Shown: positions 16,229-25,540 of the stretch, in pieces | How positions within the stretch are numbered: position 1 is the stretch's first letter | Layout: every line of letters starts with the position of its first letter | Notes under the pieces: model-generated | What the model was told of the DNA's origin: nothing | The model's database searches: none | The model's input: only the letters and a program-made list of their open reading frames with translations | Position numbers and translations under genes: made by a program | NCBI RefSeq assembly: GCF_001753165.1 | Contig: NZ_CP017448.1 | Location: 514,462 to 578,461 of the forward strand | Origin: Acidihalobacter aeolianus | Lineage (GTDB): Bacteria; Pseudomonadota; Gammaproteobacteria; DSM-5130; Acidihalobacteraceae | DNA length: 64,000 bases | Direction: 5' to 3'

Positions 16229-16369
16229 GCCTCGTTCGCCCCCCATCTGCTCGCTACGGGTACGGACATACGAACTAGTCAGCGATTGCTGGGACACCGC
16301 AGTCTGCAAACCACGATGATCTACACGCATGTGCTGGAAACGACGCGTCTGGTCCAGTCCTCTGGATAA
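16229..16369 (+). pseudogene. C-terminal remnant of a tyrosine recombinase (integron-integrase-like)
   Basis: Reading from about 16229 to the TAA at 16367-16369 gives a segment ending in [15 protein letters not shown], then [19 protein letters not shown]. This is the box II region of tyrosine recombinases, with the catalytic His/Arg context (G-H-x-S) and the nucleophile Tyr in M-I-Y-T-H-V. The M-I-Y-T-H-V-L ending is especially like integron integrases. The rest of the protein is missing upstream, where the hipBA operators lie. It is a decayed fragment, and it marks past recombination at this junction. Confidence 0.82.
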
Positions 16370-16721
16370 TTCTGGACTAAGTCGCCTGGTGGCTCGGTGG
16401 CGGTAGTGTATTCACCAAGCTACCACTACCAAGCTCATTTCAGAACTGCGTTGGACTGGCATGCAGAACAAAGCGGTCTTTCATGTGTCGGGTTCAGCAA
16501 ATACCTGAGCGGCTGCTTCTGGGCGTTGTCCGACCGTCTTGCGACTCTTCCGGTTGGTGGCACAAATGTAATCGGGTAGCGAGTGACTTATAGCGCGCAC
16601 TAGCTGTAGTCATACAGTTAAATCATGATGCCCGTTGATTCCGGCTGCTTTGACACGTAATCAAAGTCACATTCCCTGGAGCTAACTCCCGGGGCGATGC
16701 AATACCGAAATCCCAATCCCG
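16370..16721. other. Non-coding junction between recombinase remnant and cbbO
   Basis: About 350 bp with no supported gene, RNA or repeat. A 60-codon frame at 16397-16579 has no ribosome site and an unconvincing composition. The stretch is probably degenerate insertion debris. Confidence 0.45.
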
Positions 16722-18986
16722 CTACTTCGTCAGCGCCATAAATAATTCAGGGAGTTTTTCCGGCAGACGCTGAATGTTGTCGATGACGGTGTAGCGGTGG
16801 GCGAAGATGTCGGTGACGTATTCGTCGGCGCGGGGGTCGAGGCTGATGCAGTAGGTGAAGATGCCCTCGCGGTCCAGTTCCTTGACCGCCTGACGGGCGT
16901 CTTCGATGAGCAGGCGGTTGTCCTGTACGTCGACGTCGGCGGGTTCGCCGTCGGTGAGTATCAGGAGCAGCTTCTTGTCGGCCTGGCGCGCGCCGAGGTA
17001 GTGGGCGGCGTGGCGCATCGCGGCGCCCATGCGTGTGGAGTAGCCGGCGCGCAGTGCGGCGAGGCGGGCCTTGACGGTGTCGTCCCAGTGCTCGCCGAAG
17101 CCCTTGATGTGCTGGTAGCGCACGTCGTGGCGGGTGTTGGAATGGAAGCCGGCGATGGCCAGCGGATCGCCTAGGCGTTCGATGGCCCAGGCGAGCAGCG
17201 AGACGGCTTCCTGCGAGAGTTCGAGGATGGTCTGCTCGCCGCCGGCGACCTTTTCATTGAGCGATTCCGAGAGGTCGAGCAGCAGGGTGACGGCGATGTC
17301 GCGGCCCGCGGTGCGGTGGCTCATGTTGATGCGCGGATCGGGTACGGCGCCGGCGCGGAAGTCGATCAGCGAGCGGATGGCGATGTCTAGATCCAGTTCG
17401 CTGCCCTCTTCCTGGTAGCGGATGCGTACCTTGTCCTGCGGTTTGAGCAGGTCCAGCACCCGCTTCAGGCGCCGGGCGAGCAGGGCGTGCTTTTGCAGCA
17501 GGCGCTCGATGACGCCGGCGTCGCCGGACGGGTGCAGCGCCTCGTACACGCAGGCCCAGTCCGGGCGGTAGGTGCGGCTGACGTAGTCCCATTCGGGATA
17601 GTGCCGCGGCGGCAGACCGCGGATTTCCTCGACTTCGGCCTGCTTGCGTTCTTCGCTGAAGGTTTCCTCCTCGTCGCCCTCTTCGATGAAGCGCCACAGA
17701 TGGCGGTTGTCGTCGCGGTATTCGATCACGGTGTCGTCGAAATGCACCTTGGCGAATTGGTCGCTCTGGCGCCGGGTCTTGGTGACGTAGGCGAGAGCCA
17801 GCGAGGCGATTTCGGCGGTCGAGGATTCGCCCTCGGCGAGCGCCGCGTGGAAGCGTGCGGCGAAGTCGTTGAGGTCGGCGTCGAGATAGCCGTGATCGGG
17901 GTCGAGCAGCGCGCGCGACAGCATCGCGAGGCGATGGCGCAGGCAGGAAGTGGTTTCCGGGTCGCAGGCGCCCTCGACGGGCCGCGGGTGCAGCGCGAGG
18001 AACAGGCGCCGCAGGCCGGGATACTCGCGGATCAGCAGCGTCTCGATGCGGCAGTCCTCGAAGAACTCCACCGCCATGCGCTGGAACGGGCTCCAGTTGT
18101 CGGCGATCTGCGGCGACGACCAGCGCCGATGACCGACCATATGGGCGAGCATGGCGCGGTAGCGGTCGATCCCCCGGATGCCGCCGGTGTCGTGCTGCAC
18201 GTCGGGCAGGCGGATGCCGAGGTGGTCGTAGTAGGGCACCGGCTTGCGCAGTTCGTCGAAGGCGGTGGAATAGGGGATCAGCAGATCGCTGTCGTGCCAC
18301 AGGCCGCGCAGGTAAAGGTCCAGGCGCCGTTCGACGTCGGCCAGCAGGGTGCCGTCGCGTTCGCGCTGCAGCACGGCGCGCGCATCGGCGGACTGCAGCG
18401 CGAAATAGTCCTGCTGTCGGTCCGGGTGCGTGGCGTAGTTGCGGATGCCGTAATCGACCCAGCGCGCGAGTCCGGCCGGGCTGAGTTGGGCGAGCAGGGC
18501 GGGCGCCTGGGCGAGTAGGTCCGGCAGGCCGGGACTGGAATAGGTGGTGTGGTGGCCGTGGATGGAGCCGGTGGTGCGCTCCATGAGGTCCAGCACGATG
18601 TCGAGGTGGTGTTGCAGCGCCTCGATGGACTGCAACCGTCGCGCGACTGCCGCCAGCGTCTGCAGAAAGGGGGCGATGGCCTGGCCGTTGGGCGATTTCT
18701 GCATCCGCCCGACCAGTGCCATCACTGCCGGCAGCGCCGCCTCGCCGACGTGCTGCGCGGTTTCGGGCCAGGCTTCGAGAAAGGCCAGCAGAGGTTCGAC
18801 GCCGCGGCCCAGCTTGCCGATGCTGCGCCCGGCCTCCAGATAGGCGTCGACGCCGGCTGGCGTGAGCGTCGTGAGAGCCTGCTGCAGACAGCCCTCGAAT
18901 ACCTCGTCGACCTGGGGAAAGCGCGTGTCGAGGCGCGCGCGGTAGGCCTCCGTCGGCGACTGCTGTTGTGCGCTGTCGCGGTCCAC
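16722..18986 (-). CDS. cbbO: CbbO, RubisCO activase subunit with von Willebrand A domain
   Basis: Adaptor component of the CbbQ-CbbO RubisCO activase, which removes inhibitory sugar phosphates from RubisCO. The 754 residues fit the family. The long N-terminal part is helical and CbbO/NorD-like. The C-terminal VWA domain (about 560-754) has the MIDAS sequence D-L-S-E-S at about residue 570, followed by a T-D-G-E-P loop, so metal-dependent docking on RubisCO is probably retained. It starts 9 bp after cbbQ on the same strand, in the order cbbM-cbbQ-cbbO usual for form II enzymes. Confidence 0.92.
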   Translation of the reverse strand: MDRDSAQQQSPTEAYRARLDTRFPQVDEVFEGCLQQALTTLTPAGVDAYLEAGRSIGKLGRGVEPLLAFLEAWPETAQHVGEAALPAVMALVGRMQKSPNGQAIAPFLQTLAAVARRLQSIEALQHHLDIVLDLMERTTGSIHGHHTTYSSPGLPDLLAQAPALLAQLSPAGLARWVDYGIRNYATHPDRQQDYFALQSADARAVLQRERDGTLLADVERRLDLYLRGLWHDSDLLIPYSTAFDELRKPVPYYDHLGIRLPDVQHDTGGIRGIDRYRAMLAHMVGHRRWSSPQIADNWSPFQRMAVEFFEDCRIETLLIREYPGLRRLFLALHPRPVEGACDPETTSCLRHRLAMLSRALLDPDHGYLDADLNDFAARFHAALAEGESSTAEIASLALAYVTKTRRQSDQFAKVHFDDTVIEYRDDNRHLWRFIEEGDEEETFSEERKQAEVEEIRGLPPRHYPEWDYVSRTYRPDWACVYEALHPSGDAGVIERLLQKHALLARRLKRVLDLLKPQDKVRIRYQEEGSELDLDIAIRSLIDFRAGAVPDPRINMSHRTAGRDIAVTLLLDLSESLNEKVAGGEQTILELSQEAVSLLAWAIERLGDPLAIAGFHSNTRHDVRYQHIKGFGEHWDDTVKARLAALRAGYSTRMGAAMRHAAHYLGARQADKKLLLILTDGEPADVDVQDNRLLIEDARQAVKELDREGIFTYCISLDPRADEYVTDIFAHRYTVIDNIQRLPEKLPELFMALTK

Positions 18987-18995
18987 GGCCGGGCC

Positions 18996-19802
18996 TTAGC
19001 CGAAGATCGCGTCGATGGCGTTGTCCAGGGTGTCGCGGATGTCGGCGTCGTCGGTGATCGGCCGCACCAGCGCCATGCGGCAGGCGTCGGCGGCATCGAC
19101 GCCGTCGTTGATCAGCTTGGCGGCGTAGACCAGCAGGCGCGTGGAAATGCCCTCGTCGAGGCCGTGCCCCTTGAGGTTGCGCGCGGCCAGGCCGACCTTC
19201 ACCAGCCTGCCGGCCAGTTCCGCGGCGATGCCGGCCTCTCGGGCCAGGATGGCGGTTTCCAGATCGGCATCGGGGTAGTCGAAATCGAATGCGGCGAAGC
19301 GCTGCTTGGTGGACTGCTTGAGGTCCTTCATCAGCGACTGGTAGCCGGGGTTGTAGGAGATCACCAGCTGGAAGTCGGGGTGCGCCACGATCAGTTCGCC
19401 CTTCTTGTCGAGCGGCAGGGTGCGGCGGTGGTCGGTGAGCGGGTGGATCACCACGGTGGTGTCCTGCCGGGCCTCGACGACTTCGTCGAGGTAGCAGATC
19501 GCGCCGATGCGAGCGGCGGTGGTGAGCGGGCCGTCGATCCAGCGGGTGCCGTCCGCTTCCAGAAGATAGCGGCCGACCAGGTCGGACGCGGTCATGTCCT
19601 CGTTGCAGGCGACGGTAATCAGCGGCCGGTCGAGCTTCCACGCCATGTATTCGATGAAGCGCGACTTGCCGCAGCCGGTGGGACCCTTGACCATGACCGG
19701 CAATCGGTTGCGGTAGGCCGCTTCGTAAAGCTGCACTTCACGGCCCTGGGGCTGGTAATAGGGCTCCTGCCGGACCAGATACTGTTGCACGTCGATCGTC
19801 AT
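18996..19802 (-). CDS. cbbQ: CbbQ, MoxR-type AAA+ ATPase of the RubisCO activase
   Basis: AAA+ motor of 268 residues that, with CbbO, reactivates inhibited RubisCO. Walker A is GPTGCGKS at residues 40-47 and Walker B is I-C-Y-L-D-E near 107. Sensor 1 is I-S-Y-N-P-G, and the arginine-bearing Q-R-F-A-A-F-D-F block follows. GGAGGG precedes the ATG at 19802 by about 7 nt, which fixes the start; longer in-frame sequence runs back into cbbM. It lies 95 bp after cbbM and 9 bp before cbbO. Confidence 0.94.
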   Translation of the reverse strand: MTIDVQQYLVRQEPYYQPQGREVQLYEAAYRNRLPVMVKGPTGCGKSRFIEYMAWKLDRPLITVACNEDMTASDLVGRYLLEADGTRWIDGPLTTAARIGAICYLDEVVEARQDTTVVIHPLTDHRRTLPLDKKGELIVAHPDFQLVISYNPGYQSLMKDLKQSTKQRFAAFDFDYPDADLETAILAREAGIAAELAGRLVKVGLAARNLKGHGLDEGISTRLLVYAAKLINDGVDAADACRMALVRPITDDADIRDTLDNAIDAIFG

Positions 19803-19897
19803 GACCGCCCTCCATCGAAAAGCCGGTCGCCCCGGCCTGCGGGGCTTCCGGGGAAACGCCCCGGCGGACCGGGGGCGTGTCGCGTTTGGCGCGCGGC

Positions 19898-21283
19898 TTA
19901 CTTGTGCACGCCGAGCTTGTCGCGCCAGCCGGGGTACAGCTGGTCGGCGTCGCCTGGGAAGGACTCGAAGGCGCGGGCGAACTCGTTGTGTTCCTTGGCC
20001 CACTCGATCGGGTCGGCGCCGGCCTTCCAGCACTCGTAGGCCTGGCGCAGCGACTTGGCGCCAGCCGCCGGGGAGTCGATGTGGCCGTAGGAGCCGCCGC
20101 CGGCGGTGTTGATCACGTTGCCGTGACCCAGGTTCTCGAAGAAGCCGGGCAGGCGCAGCGCGTTCATGCCGCCGGAGATGATCGGTGTGGTGGGCTTCAT
20201 GCCATACCATTTCTGGTAGTAGACCGGACCCTGGCACTCGTCGCGCTCGATCATGTAGGCGATGATCTTGTCGTCGGCGTCGCCTTCCATCTTGCCGTAG
20301 CCCATGGTGCCGACGTGGATGCCGGAGGCGCCCTGCAGGCGGGACATCTTGGCCAGCACGAAGGCGGAATAGCCGCGGTTCGAGCTGGGCGAGGTCACCG
20401 CACCGTGACCGGCACGGTGGTAGTGCAGGTACTGGTTGGGATACTGGCGACGGGCGGTGGTCACCATGCCGGGACCGCCGACGTAGCCGTCGACCAGGAA
20501 GGCCAGCTTGTCGGCGTCGGGACCGAAGACCTCCAGCGCGAAATCGGCGCGGGCCATCATTTCGTAGTGATCGTCGGCCGTGATGTTCATGGAGAACAGC
20601 TTGGCCTCGCCGGTTTCGTCCTGCGCGCGCTTCATCGCGTCATAGACCAGGGGGATGGTCTTCTTGACCGGGGCGAACACCTGGTTGCCCTGCGGCTCGT
20701 CGTTCTTGATGAAGTCGCCGCCGAGCCAGAACTGGTACGCCGCCTGGGCGAAGGGCTCGGGACGCAGGCCCAGTTTGGGCTTGATGATGGTGCCGGCGAT
20801 GTAGCCGCCATCCTTCATCGGACGGCCGAGGATGCGCCACAGGTTGGTGATGTCGGTGGACGGGCCGTCGAACATCTGAATGGCGCGTTCGGGCACGTAA
20901 AAGTCGATCATCTTGCCGTATTCGACGTCGCCCATGCCCTGGTTGTTGCCGATCGCCAGGGTCAGGAAGGAGACGATCATGAAGCGGCCGTCGGTGACGT
21001 TGCGGTCGAACAGGTCGATCGGATAGGCGATGCGCATATCCTCGGCGGCTTCGTCGATGTGGTAGACCAGCGCGTCGACGCCCTTGGTGAACTCGTCGGT
21101 GGTGGACACCTCGACGTTGGTGCCGGTGGACGATTCGGCCGCGAAGTGGGCGGCGGTTGCCAGGTAGCCGTAGCCCGCCTTGGGCTTCATCTTGTAGGCC
21201 ACCAGGATGTGCTTTCCGCCAGCGATTAGGTCCTCTTCCTTGAGGTCCAGATTGGCGTAGCGGTTGGATTGGTCGTTAGCCAT
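19898..21283 (-). CDS. cbbM: Form II ribulose-1,5-bisphosphate carboxylase large subunit
   Basis: RubisCO of form II, which works as large-subunit dimers without a small subunit and fixes CO2 onto ribulose bisphosphate. The 461 residues fit. The carbamylated lysine lies in GGDFIKNDE (Lys193, with Asp195 and Glu196 as metal ligands), and the catalytic Lys168 in TIIKPKLG. Further signatures are [10 protein letters not shown], the loop 6 motif [10 protein letters not shown] and the phosphate-binding S-G-G-M-N and A-G-G-G-S. No rbcS is present. Low-specificity form II enzymes suit low-O2 or high-CO2 conditions. It is the first gene of the cbbMQO operon, divergent from cbbR. Confidence 0.97.
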   Translation of the reverse strand: MANDQSNRYANLDLKEEDLIAGGKHILVAYKMKPKAGYGYLATAAHFAAESSTGTNVEVSTTDEFTKGVDALVYHIDEAAEDMRIAYPIDLFDRNVTDGRFMIVSFLTLAIGNNQGMGDVEYGKMIDFYVPERAIQMFDGPSTDITNLWRILGRPMKDGGYIAGTIIKPKLGLRPEPFAQAAYQFWLGGDFIKNDEPQGNQVFAPVKKTIPLVYDAMKRAQDETGEAKLFSMNITADDHYEMMARADFALEVFGPDADKLAFLVDGYVGGPGMVTTARRQYPNQYLHYHRAGHGAVTSPSSNRGYSAFVLAKMSRLQGASGIHVGTMGYGKMEGDADDKIIAYMIERDECQGPVYYQKWYGMKPTTPIISGGMNALRLPGFFENLGHGNVINTAGGGSYGHIDSPAAGAKSLRQAYECWKAGADPIEWAKEHNEFARAFESFPGDADQLYPGWRDKLGVHK

Positions 21284-21362
21284 GTCGTTCCTCCAAATTT
21301 ATCGTAGCGGCGTCAACGCTTTAGGGCGACGCAACGGGAAGACACTATAATTAACGCGGGCT

Positions 21363-21383
21363 ATAAGATATATTCAGACTTAT
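21363..21383. promoter_or_regulatory. LysR-type dyad in the cbbM/cbbR intergenic region
   Basis: ATAAG at 21363-21367 and CTTAT at 21379-21383 form an interrupted dyad with 11 bp between the arms, a spacing typical of LysR-type regulator boxes. It lies 25 bp before the cbbR ATG and about 80 bp upstream of cbbM. It is the most plausible CbbR recognition site in the 124-bp gap; the surrounding DNA is AT-rich. Confidence 0.5.
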
Positions 21384-21407
21384 TTGGATAACCCCAAAAT
21401 ATCACTG

Positions 21408-22346
21408 ATGATCAAAATTACTCTGCGCCAACTCGAAATCCTCCAGGCCGTGGCCCGTTGCGGCAGTTTTTCCCGCGCGAGCGAGGCGGTTCACCTGACC
21501 CAGCCGGCCGTGTCGATGCAGATCAAGCAGATGGAAGGTTTTCTCGGCACGGCCCTGTTCGAGTACACCGGCAAGAAGATCCAGCTCACCGAGGCCGGCT
21601 ACGAAACCCTGCGCAGCGCCGAGGCGGTGATGCGCGAACTGGCCAATCTGGAACAGTCGCTGGCCGACCTGAAGGGCTTGAAGGGCGGCACGCTCACGGT
21701 CTCCGCAGCCAGCACGGCGAGCGTGTTCGCCGCGCGGCTGATGGCGATGTTCCGCGATCTGCATCCCGACGTGCAGCTGAGCTTGAACGTGGTCAACCGC
21801 GAAACCATCCTGCGGCACCTGAGCGAGAACACCAGCGATCTCGCGCTGATGGGCACCCCTCCGGAAGGGTTGGCGCTGAGCGCACGGGCGTTCATGGAAA
21901 ACCCGTTGGTCATCGTGGCCGCGCCCAATCATCCGCTGGCGCAGGTGTCGGATATTCCGGTGAACCGCCTGATCAAGGAGCCACTGGTAGTACGCGAACA
22001 GGGCTCGGGCACGCGCGGGGCACTGGAAAATTTCTTTATCGAACAGCGGCTGCCATTCCGGCCGGCGATGGAAATGAACAAGAACGAGGCCATCAAGCAG
22101 GCTGTGGAAGCGGGTCTGGGCGTGGGGCTGGTGTCCCTGCACACCGTGCAGGCCGAGCTGGCGAGCGGCCTGCTGTGCGTGCTGGACATCGACGGGTTCC
22201 CGCTCAAGCGGCAGTGGTATCTCGTGCAGCGGGAAGGCAAGCGGCTGAGCGCCGCGGCGCAGGCGTTTTCGGAACTGGTGCTGGAGCAGGCGGAGCGGGC
22301 GTGGATCGCGCCCTTGCGCAAGGGGGGCATGGCGCAGACGGCCTGA
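21408..22346 (+). CDS. cbbR: CbbR-like LysR-family regulator of RubisCO genes
   Basis: LysR-type activator of 312 residues. The N-terminal winged helix-turn-helix covers about 1-60 (QLEILQAVARCGSFSRASEAV, then QPAVSMQIKQ), and a two-lobed ligand-binding domain spans about 90-300. CbbR proteins sense Calvin-cycle metabolites and activate cbb operons. The ATG at 21408 is preferred to a TTG 24 bp upstream because the family start is M-x-I-T-L-R-Q-L. It is divergent from cbbM, the standard arrangement, which supports the name. Confidence 0.92.
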   Translation: MIKITLRQLEILQAVARCGSFSRASEAVHLTQPAVSMQIKQMEGFLGTALFEYTGKKIQLTEAGYETLRSAEAVMRELANLEQSLADLKGLKGGTLTVSAASTASVFAARLMAMFRDLHPDVQLSLNVVNRETILRHLSENTSDLALMGTPPEGLALSARAFMENPLVIVAAPNHPLAQVSDIPVNRLIKEPLVVREQGSGTRGALENFFIEQRLPFRPAMEMNKNEAIKQAVEAGLGVGLVSLHTVQAELASGLLCVLDIDGFPLKRQWYLVQREGKRLSAAAQAFSELVLEQAERAWIAPLRKGGMAQTA

Positions 22347-22386
22347 GCACGGACGGGCTCCGTCTACGGTTTGGCTGGGAGGGGGC

Positions 22387-22663
22387 ATGTGGCGGGAAAA
22401 ACTGTTCGGACTCTTGCTGGGCGCGGCCGCAGGCTTGCTGGTCGACGCCAGCCTCATCCTCCTTGCCTATGTCCTGCTCGCGTTCATGGTACCGGTGGTG
22501 CTGGTGCCCCCCGCTGGTCGGCGCGGGTATCGGGCTGCGTCTGGCCCGCACCGGCCGGCTGCCGCGCTGGCCCTGGCCGGTGGCGGTACTGTCCGGCCTC
22601 GCCGCCTGCTATCTCGCGGTGATGTTGCCCTACGGCCTGACCGTCTCTCTTCATGGAACTTGA
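22387..22663 (+). pseudogene. Small two-helix membrane protein interrupted by a frameshift in a C-tract
   Basis: From ATG 22387, preceded by GGGAGGGGG, a hydrophobic protein reads through one membrane helix (LLLGAAAGLLVDASLILLAYVLLA) to a run of six C at 22507-22512. The frame then turns into Arg/Pro-rich sequence. Dropping one C restores LVGAGIGLRLARTG and a second helix (VAVLSGLAACYLAVMLPYGL), ending at TGA 22661-22663 for about 91 residues. This may be an inactivating indel, a phase-variable tract or a sequencing error. It lies 40 bp after cbbR on the same strand. Function unknown. Confidence 0.6.
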
Positions 22664-23026
22664 AGACAACCCATATCACCACTTGTTCCCTAATTTACTG
22701 ACTTGTCAGTAAGCAGGAACATCGTGTGTATTTTAGGGTGCCGATCCCTTCAGATACTGTGACTCTCGGTGCACCTCCGTGATCCGAGCGGGGAACCCGG
22801 CAACGCCAGCGTGTTCATCCTGCGGTTGACCTTTGCCCTCGGCTGAACCAGCGGAACGGCTTCCGTTCGCCTGCCACGAGGCTTCAAGAAACGCCCGCGA
22901 AGGCCGATCAATATTATGATGACGCTCATCGGGCTGGCGCCTGGGTGCCCCCTCTCGGGGTGGCTGCGCGTCAGACCCGACGTACCATGGAGATCATTAC
23001 AACTAATAAACAGGAAGGAATCGACT
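22664..23026. promoter_or_regulatory. Intergenic region with an orphan TetR-like palindrome at 22695-22712
   Basis: The dyad TTACTGACTTGTCAGTAA (22695-22712) has 8-bp arms around a 2-bp centre, the form of many TetR-family operators. No TetR gene is near. The remainder, up to the MCP gene at 23027, shows no riboswitch, RNA gene or terminator that I can identify. AGGAAGG at about 23013 is the ribosome site of the MCP gene. Confidence 0.5.
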
Positions 23027-24712
23027 ATGAACCTGGGCCTTCGCACCATCACCGCTCGCATCGTGGCCAGCATCACCGTGGCCGCCGTCTTCGCCGTCGC
23101 GGCCGTGCTCACGCCGGTCTGGTTCGGCAGCGTCATCCGCTCCGATACACAGCTCAGCCAGCAGGAGAACTCCCTGCTCAATGCCCTGCAGCGCATGAGC
23201 GGCGCAACCCTGCGGGCCGGCATCGCCATCCGCGACAATGTGCTCAACATGAACCTCACCACCATCGGCGGCGTCTCGCCGGACGTGACGCAGAAACTGA
23301 TGACCAACAGCCTCAACGGCCAATACGTGAACGCGGCCACGAAATACCTCGCCGAGGCGGACGCGAATTATCAGCAGGCCATCAAACTCGCCGCCAACGA
23401 TCCCCAGCTCGCGAGCAAGATTCAGCATGTCGGCCAGATCTGGAAGCGCAGCGAATCGGACTATGCGTCCGTGGTGCATCATCTCAAAACGCTACAGTTT
23501 GCCGGTGCCATGAATGTACTCGTGACGCGCGCCTACCCGCTGTCCGAACAGATCGGCAGCGAATTGCTCACGCTCACGCAGTTGGCACAGCAGCAAGCCG
23601 AAGCGGCCAATCGACGGGTGCATGACGATCTACGACTTTCGAGCATCTTTAGCCTGAGTCTGCTCGCGCTCGCCCTGATCATCGGCACCGTGCTGGTCGG
23701 CATGGCGGTCATGAGCATGCGCACGCGGATGCGCCTCACGGTCGAGACCATGCAGGACATTGCCCAGGGCGAGGGTGATTTGACGCGCAGAATGACCTCG
23801 CGAGGACGGGATGAACTGGACCATTTAGCAGATGCGTTCAACAAGTTCGTCGAGCGGATCCAGCAGGTGGTAGGACAGGTGGCGGGTTCGACGGCGCAGC
23901 TGGCGGCGGCCTCGGAGCAGCTGTCGGCGACGAGCGAGGAGACCAGCAACCACGTACGTAACCAGCAGAGCGAGACCGACCAGGTGGCGGCGGCCATCAA
24001 CGAGATGTCGGCGACGGTGCAGGAGGTGGCCAAGAACGCCAACGACGCCGCGCGCGCGGCGCAGGAGGCGGACGGGGCCACGCGCCAGGGGCGGCAGGTG
24101 GTCGAAAGCACCATCAGTTCGATCAGCCAGCTGGCCGACGAGGTCGAACAGGCGGCGCAGGTGATCCATGCGCTGGAGAACGACAGCGCGCAGATCGGCC
24201 GGGTACTGGAGGTGATCAACGGGATCTCCGAGCAGACCAACCTGCTGGCGCTCAACGCCGCGATCGAGGCGGCGCGGGCGGGCGAGCAGGGGCGCGGATT
24301 TGCGGTGGTGGCGGACGAGGTGCGGACGCTGGCGCGGCGGACGCAGGATTCCACGGAGGAGATCCGGGGGATGATCGAGCGGCTGCAGGGCGGTTCGAAG
24401 AGCGCGGTGGCGGCGATGACCTCGGGTCGCGAACGGGCGCAGGCGAGCGTGACGCAGGCGCAGGAAGCGGGGACGTCGCTGAACACGATTGCGCAGGCGG
24501 TGACGCAGATCAACGACATGAACGCGCTGATTGCGAGCGCGGCGGAGGAGCAATCCTCGGTGGCGGAGGAGATCAACCGCAACGTCAGCAACATCAGTCA
24601 CGCCACGGAACAGACGGCAGCGGGTGCCCAGCAGACGGCGACGGCGAGTGAAGATCTGGCCAGACTCTCAGCAGAGCTACAAGTGCTGGTCAATCAGTTC
24701 AAGGTGCAATGA
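23027..24712 (+). CDS. Membrane methyl-accepting chemotaxis protein
   Basis: Chemoreceptor of 561 residues. The first membrane helix (about 8-30) is followed by a periplasmic helical sensor (about 31-205) of the four-helix type, and a second helix ([20 protein letters not shown]) near 208-230. A HAMP domain follows at 230-285, then a full cytoplasmic signalling domain. The highly conserved hairpin tip is [20 protein letters not shown], followed by [13 protein letters not shown]. The ATG is fixed by AGGAAGG about 8 nt upstream. It transmits ligand binding to CheA/CheW. No che genes lie within the window, so this is an orphan receptor gene. Confidence 0.92.
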   Translation: MNLGLRTITARIVASITVAAVFAVAAVLTPVWFGSVIRSDTQLSQQENSLLNALQRMSGATLRAGIAIRDNVLNMNLTTIGGVSPDVTQKLMTNSLNGQYVNAATKYLAEADANYQQAIKLAANDPQLASKIQHVGQIWKRSESDYASVVHHLKTLQFAGAMNVLVTRAYPLSEQIGSELLTLTQLAQQQAEAANRRVHDDLRLSSIFSLSLLALALIIGTVLVGMAVMSMRTRMRLTVETMQDIAQGEGDLTRRMTSRGRDELDHLADAFNKFVERIQQVVGQVAGSTAQLAAASEQLSATSEETSNHVRNQQSETDQVAAAINEMSATVQEVAKNANDAARAAQEADGATRQGRQVVESTISSISQLADEVEQAAQVIHALENDSAQIGRVLEVINGISEQTNLLALNAAIEAARAGEQGRGFAVVADEVRTLARRTQDSTEEIRGMIERLQGGSKSAVAAMTSGRERAQASVTQAQEAGTSLNTIAQAVTQINDMNALIASAAEEQSSVAEEINRNVSNISHATEQTAAGAQQTATASEDLARLSAELQVLVNQFKVQ

Positions 24713-24713
24713 T

Positions 24714-24735
24714 TAGGACGCCGCGTTTCGTCCTA
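24714..24735 (+). terminator. Stem-loop after the MCP gene, weak terminator
   Basis: TAGGACG (24714-24720) pairs with CGTCCTA (24729-24735) around an 8-nt loop, directly after the stop codon at 24712. Only TCTT follows, so termination may be inefficient or not intrinsic. Confidence 0.4.
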
Positions 24736-24911
24736 TCTTGAGCTATACATACCGCCCGCCATCGTGGCCATAATGACGGTCGCGATGAAAGGAAAATACG
24801 GATTCAGCACCCTTGAAACACGGCTTTCCGCTCTATATGTAGAGGGGCATGTAGGGGGCAACGGATTCTTGCCAATGCGTCGCTCAGGTACTTCGACTTA
24901 GACAGCATGCC

Positions 24912-25433
24912 ATGTCAGACAATATCCATCAGCGCCATAGCCCACCTGCCGGCGACACCCAGCGTTTCTGGGGTGTGATGACCTTCTACGAACGCTTCGA
25001 GCAAGTCGTGGCGCTGATTTTGACCACCGTCATTGCGGTCATCATCGTGATTGCGCTGTGGAATCTGATACGCCAGGTATTCTCCATGCTGGTAACGGGA
25101 ACCCTGAATCCGCTGGATCACAGTACGTTCGAGACCGTGTTCGGCATGATCATGACGCTCCTGATTGCGCTGGAGTTCAAGCATTCCATATTGCGGGTAC
25201 TGGAAAGACAGGAACATATCATTCAAGTCCGAACGGTGATCTTGATTGCGCTACTGGCGCTGGCGCGCAAATTCATCGTTCTGGATATGGGGAGCATCAA
25301 TGCCGCGGCACTGGGCGCGCTCGGTTTTGCGTCACTAGCGCTCGGCGTCGTGTATTGGCTGCTCCGCGAGCGTCATGACCGCGCACAGGCGCAAGCAAAA
25401 AAGCGTACCCAAGGATCTGGAGACATCGGATAA
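24912..25433 (+). CDS. PsiE-like phosphate-starvation-inducible membrane protein
   Basis: Inner-membrane protein of 173 residues with four hydrophobic helices (about 28-58, 72-92, 103-121 and 128-146). The TALEFKHSIL-type block (here LLIALEFKHSILRVLERQEHIIQVRTVILIALLALARKFIV in outline) is the PsiE family hallmark. PsiE is induced by phosphate starvation in E. coli; its biochemical role is unknown. The start has no strong ribosome site but family similarity begins near residue 20. It stands alone between an MCP gene and a c-di-GMP gene. Confidence 0.82.
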   Translation: MSDNIHQRHSPPAGDTQRFWGVMTFYERFEQVVALILTTVIAVIIVIALWNLIRQVFSMLVTGTLNPLDHSTFETVFGMIMTLLIALEFKHSILRVLERQEHIIQVRTVILIALLALARKFIVLDMGSINAAALGALGFASLALGVVYWLLRERHDRAQAQAKKRTQGSGDIG

Positions 25434-25540
25434 CCCACCTTTCTCGCGCGCACATCACCGGGATCGACCTTTTTATCCTGAGACAATCTACCCGATCCTG
25501 AGCGGAGACCGTATCCGTTCTATATAATCTGGCCGCGGCT

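Noticed and set aside
16397-16579. 60-codon frame after the recombinase remnant
   Set aside because: No ribosome site, no recognisable similarity and not in frame with the recombinase fragment.
16722-21283. Reading cbbO/cbbQ as nitric-oxide-reductase NorD/NorQ
   Set aside because: The families are related, but immediate linkage to form II RubisCO and divergent cbbR makes the RubisCO activase assignment far more likely; no nor genes are present.
22740-22960. Possible c-di-GMP riboswitch before the MCP gene
   Set aside because: GC-rich hairpins are present but the conserved GEMM core elements could not be found on either strand.
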